Shown in pieces: positions 1 to 8,794 of a stretch of DNA of 64,000 nt (positions within the stretch are counted from its first letter, which is position 1; every line of letters starts with the position of its first letter). The DNA lies in assembly GCF_017357385.1 (NCBI RefSeq), contig NZ_CP071632.1, positions 3,539,501-3,603,500 on the forward strand. The letters are read 5' to 3'. The notes under the pieces are model-generated. The model saw only the letters and a list, made by a program, of their open reading frames with translations. It ran no database searches and was not told the DNA's origin. The translations under genes and the position numbers were made by a program. This DNA is from Rhizobium sp. NZLR1 (GTDB lineage: Bacteria > Pseudomonadota > Alphaproteobacteria > Rhizobiales > Rhizobiaceae).

Positions 1-470
1 ACCGTCTCGCCCATCGCCTTGCGGCCGAGCAACACAGCTTCGACGGCCAGAAATTCGGAGCCTTCGTCAAGATCGACATCGAGCCTGCGGAAAAGTGCGG
101 CCCGATCGAAGAGGATCGTTTCCTGCGGCAGCCAGTCGACCCTCGCTTGGGCTCCGACCTTAATGCTGGTCGTCACCTCGGCCGTGCCGGCCGACGCCTT
201 GTAGATCTTCTCGCAGGCCTGGGTGGTGACGTCGATCTTCGTGGCGGGACCGGCCACGACGCTCCAGTCCATCCGGTCGCCGCCGGTCAGCCCGCCTGCT
301 GTGTTGATGATGACGGCTTCCATCGAGGCATCGAACGTATCGGGCAGGCGGATCTTCGCCGCGCCCTCCTGATAGAGTTCACGCAGACGCGTGCGGCCAT
401 CAAACAGCTTTGCCGCCAGATGCCCGCGTCCCTCCGCTCTTTGCGGTCTCGTCCCTGCCGCCGCAATCAT
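1..470 (-). CDS. ureD: Urease accessory protein UreD, N-terminal part (cut by window edge)
   Basis: UreD is a cytoplasmic chaperone that, with UreF and UreG, inserts nickel into apo-urease. About 156 residues are visible, reading from the ATG at 470 to the left edge without a stop; the family is usually about 270-280 residues, so the C-terminal half lies outside. Diagnostic stretches are [15 protein letters not shown] near residues 34-48, [11 protein letters not shown] near 61-71, [12 protein letters not shown] near 87-98 and [12 protein letters not shown] near 117-128. The start is supported by an AAAGGGAC ribosome site about 6 bases upstream. The gene follows urtE on the same strand after about 150 bases, so urea uptake and urease maturation are probably expressed together. 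The call is from motif memory and is firm. Confidence 0.93.
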   Translation of the reverse strand, partial: MIAAAGTRPQRAEGRGHLAAKLFDGRTRLRELYQEGAAKIRLPDTFDASMEAVIINTAGGLTGGDRMDWSVVAGPATKIDVTTQACEKIYKASAGTAEVTTSIKVGAQARVDWLPQETILFDRAALFRRLDVDLDEGSEFLAVEAVLLGRKAMGET

Positions 471-622
471 CGTACCGTCCCTTTCGGTCGCGCCACCGGT
501 TTCATTCCATCGCGCGGATAACGGAAAGCAAGCAAGTCCCATGCCGTCCAGGGATACCCGCAGCGGAGCTGGAAGATTTGAAAGGCGCTCTGCTAGCTGC
601 CGAAAAATGCAGCATTTGCCGA

Positions 623-1318
623 TCAGACGGTCAGGTGACGGCGGGCCTCCGGCGTATCCAGCGTTTCGGCAAGGCCTTCATGCACGATCTCGCCCCGATC
701 CATGATGTAGACGTAATCGGCAAGCTCCCGGCAAAAGTCGAGATATTGCTCGACAAGCAGAATCGCCATGCCGGTGGAATCGCGCAGGTAACGGATGGCC
801 CGGCCGATATCCTTGATGATCGACGGCTGAATGCCCTCGGTCGGCTCGTCGAGCACGAGAATCCGAGGCCGGGTCACCATGGCGCGTCCGATCGCCAGTT
901 GCTGCTGCTGGCCACCGGAAAGATCGCCGCCACGACGCGATAACATCGACTTCAGCACCGGGAAGAGACTGAAGATGTCGTCGGGAATATTCCGGTCGCC
1001 GCGGCCAAGCGGAGCAAAGCCGGTTTCGAGATTTTCCTTGACTGTCAGCAGCGGGAAGATCTCGCGCCCCTGCGGCACATAGCCGATGCCCTGCTTGGCG
1101 CGGGCAAAAGGCGGCAGGCCATTGAGTCTGGTATCATTGAAGGTAACGGTGCCGGCCGACAGTGGATGCTGGCCGGTCACGGCGCGCAGAAGCGAACTCT
1201 TCCCCACGCCGTTCCGCCCCAGCACGCAGGTGATCTTTCCCATCTCCGCCTTGACGGAGATGCCACGCAACGCCTGGGCGGCGCCATAGTGCAGGTTTAC
1301 GTTTTCGACTGTCAGCAT
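623..1318 (-). CDS. urtE: Urea ABC transporter ATP-binding protein UrtE
   Basis: One of the two ATPases that drive high-affinity urea import; it sits on the cytoplasmic face of the UrtBC permease. The 231-residue protein has Walker [10 protein letters not shown] at 34-42, the ABC signature LSGGQ at 133-137 and Walker [11 protein letters not shown] at 153-162. The switch position carries Gln191 rather than His (LLVEQ), common in the LivF-like branch. The ATG at 1318 ([12 protein letters not shown]) was chosen over an in-frame ATG 16 codons upstream because family members begin this way. Unlike its upstream neighbours, which overlap, it is separated from urtD by about 220 bases that carry a large palindromic repeat, so its expression may differ from that of urtABCD. 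Confidence 0.95.
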   Translation of the reverse strand: MLTVENVNLHYGAAQALRGISVKAEMGKITCVLGRNGVGKSSLLRAVTGQHPLSAGTVTFNDTRLNGLPPFARAKQGIGYVPQGREIFPLLTVKENLETGFAPLGRGDRNIPDDIFSLFPVLKSMLSRRGGDLSGGQQQQLAIGRAMVTRPRILVLDEPTEGIQPSIIKDIGRAIRYLRDSTGMAILLVEQYLDFCRELADYVYIMDRGEIVHEGLAETLDTPEARRHLTV

Positions 1319-1355
1319 GATGCCGTCTCCAGAATCTTTGTGGGTCCCAAAAAGA

Positions 1356-1505
1356 CCCCTCCCCAACCCCTCCCCACAAGGGAGAGGGACAAGCTCGGAG
1401 CTACCGTCCCACTTCCCAAGAGATCATAAGAAAGCTGGCAATCGTAGTGATGAGCGAGCGCCCAGGTTAAGCCCCTCCCCCTTGTGGGGAGGGGTTGAAG
1501 AGGGG
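1356..1505. repeat. Large inverted repeat of RIME type between urtD and urtE
   Basis: Two arms of about 35 bases, at 1356-1390 and 1471-1505, are near-perfect inverted copies separated by about 80 bases. Each arm has the core ACCCCTCCCCACAAGGG, whose C-rich and G-rich halves can also pair locally. The pattern matches my memory of rhizobial intergenic mosaic elements (RIME1). In RNA it would form a long stem inside the urt transcript. The family name is from memory, not from a search. Confidence 0.7.
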
Positions 1506-1542
1506 TGACACACCCACCAACATTCAATCGACGCATCATCCC

Positions 1543-2307
1543 TCACCGCCCCAGATAGTTCTCGATCACCTTCGGATCGGAACTCACAAAGTCGATTGAT
1601 CCCTCAGCCAGGACCGAGCCTTCGGCAAGGCAGGTCACCTTGACGCCGAGGTCGCGGATGAAGCCCATGTCGTGTTCGACGACGACGACCGAGCGGGTCC
1701 TGGCGATGTCCTTGAGCAGGATCGCCGTTTCCGCCGTCTCCGCATCCGTCATCCCGGCCACCGGCTCGTCGACGAGCAGGAGCTTCGGCTCCTGCGCCAG
1801 CAGCATGCCGATCTCCAACCACTGCTTCTGCCCATGCGAGAGGTTGGCGGCGAATTCGTCGCGCCGATACGTCAGCCGCACCGTTTCGAGGATTTCTTCG
1901 ATGCGTGCTTTGTCCCCGCGCGAAAGCCGATAGAACAGCGTCGAGAACACGCCGCGGCGGCGGTTCAGCGCCAGTTCCAGATTGTCCCAGACCGTGTGGC
2001 TTTCGAAGACCGTCGGCTTCTGGAATTTGCGGCCGATGCCGAGCTCGGCGATATCGGCCTCGTCCTTTTTGGTAAGGTCGATCATGCCATTGAAGAACAC
2101 TTCACCCTCATCGGGCCGCGTCTTGCCGGTGATGATATCCATCATCGTGGTCTTGCCGGCCCCGTTCGGGCCGATGATGGCGCGCAGTTCGCCGGGCTCG
2201 ATCACGATCGACAGCGAATTCAGCGCCTTGAAGCCGTCAAAGGAAACCGAGACGCCGTTAAGATAAAGCACGCTGGTGGGTTTGACGTCGGGGATCATGC
2301 TGCTCAC
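1543..2307 (-). CDS. urtD: Urea ABC transporter ATP-binding protein UrtD
   Basis: Second ATPase of the urea importer, of the LivG-like branch. In 254 residues it shows Walker A GPNGAGKTT at 46-54, the variant signature LSHGQ at 156-160 that is typical of UrtD, Walker B LLLVDEP at 176-182 and the switch histidine in VEHDM near 210-214. Its start overlaps the end of urtC by 4 bases, which points to translational coupling. No sign of damage is seen. Confidence 0.95.
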   Translation of the reverse strand: MSSMIPDVKPTSVLYLNGVSVSFDGFKALNSLSIVIEPGELRAIIGPNGAGKTTMMDIITGKTRPDEGEVFFNGMIDLTKKDEADIAELGIGRKFQKPTVFESHTVWDNLELALNRRRGVFSTLFYRLSRGDKARIEEILETVRLTYRRDEFAANLSHGQKQWLEIGMLLAQEPKLLLVDEPVAGMTDAETAETAILLKDIARTRSVVVVEHDMGFIRDLGVKVTCLAEGSVLAEGSIDFVSSDPKVIENYLGR

Positions 2308-3467
2308 TCCGCGGCCTGGATTTTAGGTTCGATGCCGTCTTCCTGCGCCACCGGTGGGGCAGCCTTGGAGACGGCTTTCCGCCTGCCGAGATATTGGGCG
2401 ATCGTGCCGACGACACCCTTTGGCAGAAACAGAGTGACGGCGACGAAGAGACCACCGAGCGCAAACAGCCAAAACTCCGGGAAGAGGCCGGTGAAGATCG
2501 TCTTGCCGCCATTGACGAGGATCGCGCCGATGATCGGTCCGATCAGCGTCGCCCGTCCGCCGACCGCTGTCCAGATGACCACTTCGATCGAGTTTGCAGG
2601 AGCGAATTCGCCGGGATTGATGATGCCGACCTGCGGCACATAGAGCGCGCCGGCAATGCCCGCCATCATCGCCGAGACGACGAAGGTGAAGAGCTTGAAA
2701 TGCTCGACGCGGTAACCGAGGAAGCGCGTGCGGCTTTCGGCATCACGCACGCCGACCAGCACCTTGCCGAACTTCGAACGAACGATCGCCGAGGCAAGCA
2801 GCAGCGACAGCGCCAGCAAGACCGCGGTTGCCGCAAACAGGGCTGCACGCGTGCCGTCAGCCTGGACGTTGAAGCCGATAATGTCCTTGAAATCGGTCAG
2901 GCCGTTATTACCGCCGAAGCCCATGTCGTTACGGAAGAAGGCCAGCAGCAGCGCGTAGGTCATCGCCTGGGTGATGATCGAGAGATAGACGCCGTTGACG
3001 CGTGAGCGGAAGGCGAACCAGCCAAAGACAAAGGCGAGCAGGCCGGGCACGACGAGCACCATCAGCGCCGCAAACCACAAGTGGTTGAAGCCGTACCAGA
3101 ACCAGGGCAGATCCTTCCAGTTCAGGAACACCATGAAATCGGGCAGGATTGGGTCGCCGTAGCTGCCGCGGGTGCCGATCTGGCGCATAAGATACATGCC
3201 CATCGCATAACCGCCGAGCGCAAAGAAGGCACCGTGGCCGAGCGAGAGAATGCCGCAGAAGCCCCAGACGAGATCGAGCGCCAGCGCCAGCAGCGCATAG
3301 GTCAGATACTTGCCGAACAGTGACATGATATAGGTCGGCACGTGCAGCGGATTGGTCGGCCCGGTCATCAGGTTCAGCACCGGCACGAGAACCGCGACCA
3401 GAAGCAGCAGGGCGATGGCAATGACGATCTTACGATCGAGTGATCGGAGAAGGAAGGCCGTTATCAT
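2304..3467 (-). CDS. urtC: Urea ABC transporter permease UrtC
   Basis: LivM-like inner-membrane permease, half of the urea channel. It has 387 residues with many hydrophobic segments, the first at about residues 15-35, and the LivM-type loop motifs DLVWGFCGILSLGHGAFFA near 65-83 and SRVNGVYLSIITQAMTYALL near 173-192. A cytoplasmic tail of about 40 residues follows the last membrane segment. It overlaps both neighbours (urtB upstream, urtD downstream) by 4 bases, so urtB, urtC and urtD form a tightly coupled block. Confidence 0.95.
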   Translation of the reverse strand: MITAFLLRSLDRKIVIAIALLLLVAVLVPVLNLMTGPTNPLHVPTYIMSLFGKYLTYALLALALDLVWGFCGILSLGHGAFFALGGYAMGMYLMRQIGTRGSYGDPILPDFMVFLNWKDLPWFWYGFNHLWFAALMVLVVPGLLAFVFGWFAFRSRVNGVYLSIITQAMTYALLLAFFRNDMGFGGNNGLTDFKDIIGFNVQADGTRAALFAATAVLLALSLLLASAIVRSKFGKVLVGVRDAESRTRFLGYRVEHFKLFTFVVSAMMAGIAGALYVPQVGIINPGEFAPANSIEVVIWTAVGGRATLIGPIIGAILVNGGKTIFTGLFPEFWLFALGGLFVAVTLFLPKGVVGTIAQYLGRRKAVSKAAPPVAQEDGIEPKIQAAE

Positions 3468-5116
3468 GCTTCCACCGCCCTTCCTTTGAGTGCGAAGAGT
3501 CCGCGGGGACGCCTCTGGATGAAGAGAATGATGAGGACGAGCACCAGGATCTTACCGAGCACGGCGCCGGCGAAGGGCTCGAGGAACTTGTTGACGACGC
3601 CGAGCGACAGCGCCCCGACCAGCGTGCCCCAGAGATTGCCGACACCGCCGAAGACGACCACCATGAAGCTGTCGATGATGTAGGATTGGCCGAGGTTCGG
3701 CGAGACGTTGTCGATCTGGCTGAGCGCCACCCCGGCAATACCGGCAATGCCCGAACCGAGCGCGAAGGTGAAGGCGTCGACCCAGCCTGTGCGGATGCCC
3801 ATCGACGATGCCATGCGGCGGTTCTGCGTGACGGCACGCATCTGCAGCCCGAAAGCTGACCGCTTGAGCAGCAGGAGCAGCGTTACGAAGACGACCATCG
3901 AAAAGACGATGATCCACAGTCTGTTCCAGGTGATGGAGAGCCCGCCGAGATCGAAGACACCGGACATCCAGGTCGGATTGCGGACCTCGCGGTTGGTTGG
4001 GCCGAAGATGCTGCGCACGGCCTGTTGCAGGATCAGCGACACGCCCCAGGTGGCGAGCAGCGTTTCGAGCGGGCGGCCGTAGAGATAGCGAATGACGGCG
4101 CGCTCGATGACAAGGCCGACGAAGCCGGTAAAGACGAAGGCGGCAGGCACGGCAAAGGCAAGCGAATAGTCCGCCACACCGGGAAAGGTCGAGGTAATGT
4201 ATTCCTGCACCACGTAGGTGGTGTAGGCGCCGATCATCACCATTTCGCCATGCGCCATGTTGATGACGCCCATGACGCCGAAGGTGATGGCAAGGCCGAT
4301 CGCGGCAAGCAACAGCACCGAGCCGAGCGACAATCCGTACCAGACGTTCTGGACGACATCCCACAGCGCCAGGCTGCGATTGATCGTGCTGATATCTGCC
4401 TGGATCGCCGGCTTCAGATCATCGGGCGCAGTTTCGAGTGTGGTCGTGAGAATGGTCAGTGCATCACGATTACCGCGAGCTGCGATCGTATCGATCGCAG
4501 CCTTCTTGTCTTCGACGCTCGCATCCGTCTTGAGCAGCAGCACTGCGCGCGCCGCTTCCATCGTATTCTTGATCTCGGCGTCCTTTTCAGCCGCAAGCGC
4601 CGCGTTCAGCAGGTCGAGATTGGCGGGATTGGCGTCTTTCAGCAGGCCCTGCGCCGCCGCGAGCCGCGCCGAACGGTCCGGGCTCATCAGCGTCAGCTGG
4701 CTGGTGGCGGCGCTGATGACGCCGCGAAGTGCATTGTTGATCTTGACCTTGGTCATCAGATCCGGATCGACATCGGCAGCGGCTTCGCCGGTGATCGGAT
4801 CGGAATAGGTCGGTTCGTCATCGGTGCCGCCCTGGAGGAGCACTGGGCCGCCATCGGAATTGACGTAGAGAAAGCCGGTGCTCAACTGCTGCAGGATCTG
4901 GCTGACATGCGGGTCCTTGGAGGCGACCAGCGCCTTGATGGCCGCCTCGCGTTCCGGGAAGTCGCCGGCGCCGAGCGCATCGATGAGCACGTGGATATCG
5001 TCCTCTGCCCGAACTTCGCTCGATGTTGCCAGGCCCGGAAATGCGAGGCCGGAAAATGTCAGGCCCGAGAACGTCAGGCAGAGCGTGATGAGGAAAATCT
5101 TTATGGCGCGATACAT
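3464..5116 (-). CDS. urtB: Urea ABC transporter permease UrtB
   Basis: LivH-like inner-membrane permease partner of UrtC. At 550 residues it is much longer than LivH because, as usual in UrtB, a soluble region of about 230 residues (from DDIHVLIDALGAGDFPEREA) lies between the signal sequence and the membrane domain. The membrane part begins near VWYGLSLGSVLLLAAIGLAI and has the family motif FGVMGVINMAHGEMVMIGAY. The signal peptide carries a tandem FSGL/FSGL/FPGL repeat encoded by three 15-base units. It is downstream of urtA, separated by 115 bases holding a hairpin. Confidence 0.95.
   Translation of the reverse strand: MYRAIKIFLITLCLTFSGLTFSGLAFPGLATSSEVRAEDDIHVLIDALGAGDFPEREAAIKALVASKDPHVSQILQQLSTGFLYVNSDGGPVLLQGGTDDEPTYSDPITGEAAADVDPDLMTKVKINNALRGVISAATSQLTLMSPDRSARLAAAQGLLKDANPANLDLLNAALAAEKDAEIKNTMEAARAVLLLKTDASVEDKKAAIDTIAARGNRDALTILTTTLETAPDDLKPAIQADISTINRSLALWDVVQNVWYGLSLGSVLLLAAIGLAITFGVMGVINMAHGEMVMIGAYTTYVVQEYITSTFPGVADYSLAFAVPAAFVFTGFVGLVIERAVIRYLYGRPLETLLATWGVSLILQQAVRSIFGPTNREVRNPTWMSGVFDLGGLSITWNRLWIIVFSMVVFVTLLLLLKRSAFGLQMRAVTQNRRMASSMGIRTGWVDAFTFALGSGIAGIAGVALSQIDNVSPNLGQSYIIDSFMVVVFGGVGNLWGTLVGALSLGVVNKFLEPFAGAVLGKILVLVLIILFIQRRPRGLFALKGRAVEA
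5032..5076 (-). repeat. Three imperfect 15-base tandem repeats inside the urtB signal-peptide region
   Basis: Units at 5032-5046, 5047-5061 and 5062-5076 begin GGCC(C)G and keep the reading frame. They encode the repeated SGL(T/A)F-like residues of the UrtB signal peptide. Copy number could vary without breaking the frame. Confidence 0.7.
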
Positions 5117-5170
5117 CAGCTTTCTCGCCCTTGAGTGTGTTGGCCTCGCGGCGCAATCGCTGGGACGGAG

Positions 5171-5200
5171 CTTCCGCCCGGTATCAAACCCGGACGGAAG
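5171..5200 (-). promoter_or_regulatory. Stem-loop in the urtA-urtB intergenic region
   Basis: CTTCCG at 5171-5176 pairs with CGGAAG at 5195-5200, and CCGG segments extend the stem inward with one mismatched pair. There is no clear U-tract. A hairpin directly after a binding-protein gene commonly protects its 3' end or attenuates readthrough, so UrtA can exceed the membrane parts. That role is inferred. Confidence 0.5.
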
Positions 5201-5231
5201 TCTTCAGGCAATCATCTGACCGGGGTCGTAC

Positions 5232-6524
5232 TCAGGAACCCTTGCCGCCGCACTTGCCGGTAGCGACGTTGAAGTTGCCGCAGGACATCGGCTTGCGCCA
5301 ATCGGAGATCAGGTCCTTGGAATCAGGCAGGTAATCGGACCATTCGTCGCCGACCACGGCGGGCGTCTGCTGGACGATTTCGAACTGGCCGTCGGCCTGG
5401 ATTTCACCGATCAGCACTGGCTTGGTGATGTGGTGGTTCGGCATGACGGTCGCATAACCGCCGGAGAGGTTCGGAACGCTGACGCCGATGATGGAGTCGA
5501 GAACCTTGTCGGTATCGGTCGTGCCGGCAGCCTGGACGGCCTTAACCCATGCGTTGAAGCCGATATACGCAGCCTCCATCGGGTCGTTCGTCACGCGCTT
5601 GTCGTTCTTGGTGTATGCGTGCCAGTCCTTGATGAACTTCTTGTTGGCCGGGCTTTCGACCGACTCGAAATAGTTCCAGGCAGCGAGATGGCCGACAAGC
5701 GGCTTGGTGTCGAGACCGGCAAGTTCTTCTTCGCCGACCGAGAAGGCGATGACAGGAATGTCGGTTGCCTTGATGCCCTTGTTGCCCAGTTCCTTGTAAA
5801 ACGGAACGTTGGCGTCGCCGTTGATCGTCGAGACGACGGCGGTCTTCTTGCCAGCCGAACCGAATTCCTTGATCTTGGAAACTTCGGTCTGCCAGTCGGA
5901 GAAGCCGAACGGCGTGTAGTTGGTCATGATGTCTTCTTTCGGAATACCCTTCGAAATCAGGTATGCCTCGAGAATTTTGTTGGTCGTGCGCGGATAGACG
6001 TAGTCGGTCCCTTCAAGAACGAAGCGCTTGACGCCTTCTTTTTCCATCAGGTAGTCGACGGCCGGAATGGCCTGCTGGTTCGGAGCAGCACCGGTGTAGA
6101 AGATGTTGCGCGAGGATTCTTCGCCTTCATACTGCACGGGATAGAAGAGCAGCGAATTCAGCTCTTCGAATACCGGCAGCACGGATTTGCGCGAGGACGA
6201 GGTCCAGCAACCGAAGACGGCGGCAACCTTGTCCTTCTGGATCAGTTCACGGGCCTTTTCGGCAAACAGCGGCCAGTCGGAAGCCGGATCGACGACGACG
6301 GCCTCGAGCTTCTTGCCGAGAAGGCCGCCCTTTTTGTTCTGCTCGTCGATGAGCATCAACATGGCGTCTTTCAGCGTGGTTTCGGAAATCGCCATCGTGC
6401 CGGAAAGCGAATGCAATACGCCGACTTTAATCGTGTCCTCGGCGGCCACCGCGCCGTGGAATGCGGCCGATGCCGCCATGACGGCACCGAGCGCAGCGCC
6501 GGTGATCGTGGATCTGAGATTCAT
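5232..6524 (-). CDS. urtA: Urea ABC transporter substrate-binding protein UrtA
   Basis: Periplasmic urea-binding protein that delivers urea to UrtBC. It has 430 residues. An N-terminal signal peptide ends near AAFHGAVAAED (residues about 20-30), and the mature start DTIKVGVLHSLSGTMAISE is the classic start of type-I amide-binding proteins. The ATG at 6524 was preferred to an in-frame ATG 49 codons upstream because it gives a proper signal peptide and is preceded by AAGAGGGG about 8 bases away. It is the first gene of the urt operon; its promoter must lie in 6525-6711. No convincing sigma-54 or NtrC site was found there. Confidence 0.95.
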   Translation of the reverse strand: MNLRSTITGAALGAVMAASAAFHGAVAAEDTIKVGVLHSLSGTMAISETTLKDAMLMLIDEQNKKGGLLGKKLEAVVVDPASDWPLFAEKARELIQKDKVAAVFGCWTSSSRKSVLPVFEELNSLLFYPVQYEGEESSRNIFYTGAAPNQQAIPAVDYLMEKEGVKRFVLEGTDYVYPRTTNKILEAYLISKGIPKEDIMTNYTPFGFSDWQTEVSKIKEFGSAGKKTAVVSTINGDANVPFYKELGNKGIKATDIPVIAFSVGEEELAGLDTKPLVGHLAAWNYFESVESPANKKFIKDWHAYTKNDKRVTNDPMEAAYIGFNAWVKAVQAAGTTDTDKVLDSIIGVSVPNLSGGYATVMPNHHITKPVLIGEIQADGQFEIVQQTPAVVGDEWSDYLPDSKDLISDWRKPMSCGNFNVATGKCGGKGS

Positions 6525-6654
6525 CTGGTTGAGCCCCTCTTCTTGTTCCGCAACAGGCCGGAAACGGAATTTAACTGTTGCCGAGGGGACTATCGGGTGC
6601 TGCATCGCAAAAACACATACGCAAAATGACGTAGGCGCGGGGGCAAACGGACAG

Positions 6655-6690
6655 ATCGAAGAAAGCGGCATCCCCCCAGCGGGAGATGCC
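6655..6690 (-). terminator. Probable terminator after the PAP2 phosphatase gene
   Basis: GGCATC at 6667-6672 pairs with GATGCC at 6685-6690, extended inward by C-rich and G-rich runs. On the minus strand the stem is followed by a weakly T-rich GCTTTCTTCG. It lies between the phosphatase gene and urtA, which run in the same direction, and would insulate urtA. Confidence 0.55.
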
Positions 6691-6711
6691 CTGTCGGTTC
6701 TATGCGAAGAA

Positions 6712-8616
6712 TTATTCGTCGATCGTCAAGATGACGGCTGTCGGGCCGTAAGAGAGGCTGGCCTTGTGCTCGGAAACGGTGACCTTACCCAAGGTGCCGA
6801 CGACACCACCCGCCTTCAGGATCTCGATCTTCGTTCCGGGTATAGGGGTAATGCCATCGGCAAGCGTCACCTCGAGATCGCCGGCGAGCGCAGCCTTGCC
6901 CTCGACGGCCAGCGTGCCGGCGCCGTTCGCGCCGAGCGCCAGCTTTACCGTTGCATGGGCGAGCTGCTGATAATCACCGCCTACGATCAAAGGCTTGTCT
7001 GCCGCCACGACGAGCGAACCGCCATTGACCGTAAGGGCGCCGGCACCGAAGGCCGAGGGCGATCCAGCCACCAGCGCGCCGTCTTCGAGCACGGTGCCAC
7101 CGGCATAGCTGTTGGCGCCCGAAAGCCCGAGAGTGCCGCTGCCGCGTTTTACCAGCCTGCCTTTGCCGGCGATGTCGTTGCGCCAGGTATCGATCGAATT
7201 GAAGCCGCCCTTTGCCGCGTCCATCGTCACGGTGACATCCTGCTCGAAGGCACCGTAACCATCGGCGGCGGCAAACAGGTTGAGACGACCGTAACCTTCC
7301 GCATCGTCAATGAGCGGATAACCCGAGGCGATTTCGGTGGTCTTCAGCACGTCGCGGCGCTGTTCGACGTCGAGATAGGGCAGGCGCGTTTCGAGAAGCG
7401 CTTCAGCGCCCTGCGGCACGCGAGCCGGCTGATCGGTCGCATGGATCGTCGGCATTCCGTAGCTCAGGCGCTGCAGCACGTAAGCGCGATTGGCGTCATG
7501 ATCGGCAAAACGGTCTGCGGCGAGCGGCGCCGCATGCGCGGCGACTGCAAGCGCGCCCGCATCGGCAACGCCTGATTTGGCGAGGAGCCATGACTGTGCC
7601 CGGGTGTACGCATCGCTCTTCAGCGCGGCATTGTCGGCCTTGTTCAGATTATAGACGACCGTCGCAGTGCCGAGCATCCGGCCACCCATCACGTCGAGAG
7701 GGGAATGCATGCCGGCGAGGATGCGATCCTCGCCCAGTTCGCTGGCACGCGTGATCATTTCCTGAAAGCGCTGCGGCACGAGATAGGCCATGGCAAGCGC
7801 ATCCCGCCAGGCTTCCGCCGTATGCCCGCTCGGGAAACCGCCGTCCTCGACCGGCTTGCCGCTCTTGGCCGGCTCAAGCGTCGGGACGACCGACACGTCC
7901 TGGCTCCAGCGATAGGGGCGGCCATATTTGAAATAGCGCTTGGCGGGTTCCGTCGAGCCGTCACCGCTTGCGGCGTTGATGAAATCGATAGCAAGGCCCA
8001 TGTCCGGGTTTGCATCGGTCTTGTTTTCCGTATCCCGCTTGCTGCCGGCGCCGCGATTGTTGCCCTTGTCGTCATATTTGACCGTCGTTGCATCAGCCGC
8101 CACTTCGGTGATCGTGGTGGTCTGCTTCGAGCCGGCTTTCCAGGCATCCGTCAGCGGACCGAGGCCATCGACGATGCTAGCATTCTTGCCGCGCCGGTCG
8201 TCGAGATAGGCGGCCACCGCCTGATCGGCCGTCCGCGCCCGCGTCGCATTGACGACATAGGCGATGTTGGCGTCATGGACGGCTTGGTTGACGATATGGC
8301 CGTCGGTCTTGCTGGAGGGAATGCCATCCCAATCCGTCTTGGCGACCGCCGGGCAATTGTCCTTGGCCGGGGCTTCGACACCTGCATCGACGAAGGACGT
8401 GCGCGGGGTCCAGATTTCAAGGAAGCCGGAGAGGAGGTGAACGGCGGCGTTGGTGTCGACCGTCGAGAAGCAGGCGTCCCCGCGCTTGTTGGTGTTTCCG
8501 GCTTCGGCATAGGGCGCTTTCGCCGCCGTGGCCTGATCGGCGCTGGCAAACGAAGGCACGATGGAAACAAGGCAGACGAGGGCGGTGCTCAGGCGGCAAA
8601 GGCTTAAAGCAGACAT
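6712..8616 (-). CDS. Secreted PAP2-family (class A type) acid phosphatase with autotransporter-type beta repeats
   Basis: Predicted periplasmic or exported phosphomonoesterase. The 634-residue protein starts with a signal peptide ending near SFASA (22-26). The PAP2 catalytic set is present in order: KYGRPYRW at 230-237, FPSGHTAEA at 261-269 (PSGH) and RILAGMHSPLDVMGG at 298-312 with His304 and Asp308. The C-terminal part has the glycine-rich repeat of autotransporter passenger domains (GSGTLGLSGANSYAGGT at about 492-508), but no 12-strand outer-membrane barrel follows, so it is not a complete autotransporter. It is upstream of urtA on the same strand and divergent from the permease-kinase gene. 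Substrate is unknown. Confidence 0.85.
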   Translation of the reverse strand: MSALSLCRLSTALVCLVSIVPSFASADQATAAKAPYAEAGNTNKRGDACFSTVDTNAAVHLLSGFLEIWTPRTSFVDAGVEAPAKDNCPAVAKTDWDGIPSSKTDGHIVNQAVHDANIAYVVNATRARTADQAVAAYLDDRRGKNASIVDGLGPLTDAWKAGSKQTTTITEVAADATTVKYDDKGNNRGAGSKRDTENKTDANPDMGLAIDFINAASGDGSTEPAKRYFKYGRPYRWSQDVSVVPTLEPAKSGKPVEDGGFPSGHTAEAWRDALAMAYLVPQRFQEMITRASELGEDRILAGMHSPLDVMGGRMLGTATVVYNLNKADNAALKSDAYTRAQSWLLAKSGVADAGALAVAAHAAPLAADRFADHDANRAYVLQRLSYGMPTIHATDQPARVPQGAEALLETRLPYLDVEQRRDVLKTTEIASGYPLIDDAEGYGRLNLFAAADGYGAFEQDVTVTMDAAKGGFNSIDTWRNDIAGKGRLVKRGSGTLGLSGANSYAGGTVLEDGALVAGSPSAFGAGALTVNGGSLVVAADKPLIVGGDYQQLAHATVKLALGANGAGTLAVEGKAALAGDLEVTLADGITPIPGTKIEILKAGGVVGTLGKVTVSEHKASLSYGPTAVILTIDE

Positions 8617-8794
8617 GGAATACCCGAAATAGTTGAACGAACGCGGGGAGAGGTAGAGTTCTTGTGTGACAGGTCAATTTCAAAAATATTGCCATTCTGT
8701 GAACCACCCGGCGTCCGCCTCTTGCCTTTCCGCTCCATCCCGCCAAAACTCGCTGGAAGACGATGAGCCCCAACCGGAATGCTGAAAGGAAGAC
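8617..8794. promoter_or_regulatory. Divergent promoter region between phosphatase and sensor kinase
   Basis: The 178 bases must hold the start signals for both genes. An AT-rich patch at about 8660-8695 contains a loose plus-strand match TTGTGT-N17-AATATT and is the best place for a promoter. No strong dyad operator is seen. Confidence 0.3.

Noticed and set aside
4025..5134. 369-codon plus-strand frame over urtB
   Set aside because: Antisense to a certain UrtB gene, with no recognisable domain and typical shadow composition.
6525..6711. Sigma-54 promoter for urtA
   Set aside because: Searched for GG-N10-GC in this gap; only partial matches with wrong spacing were found.
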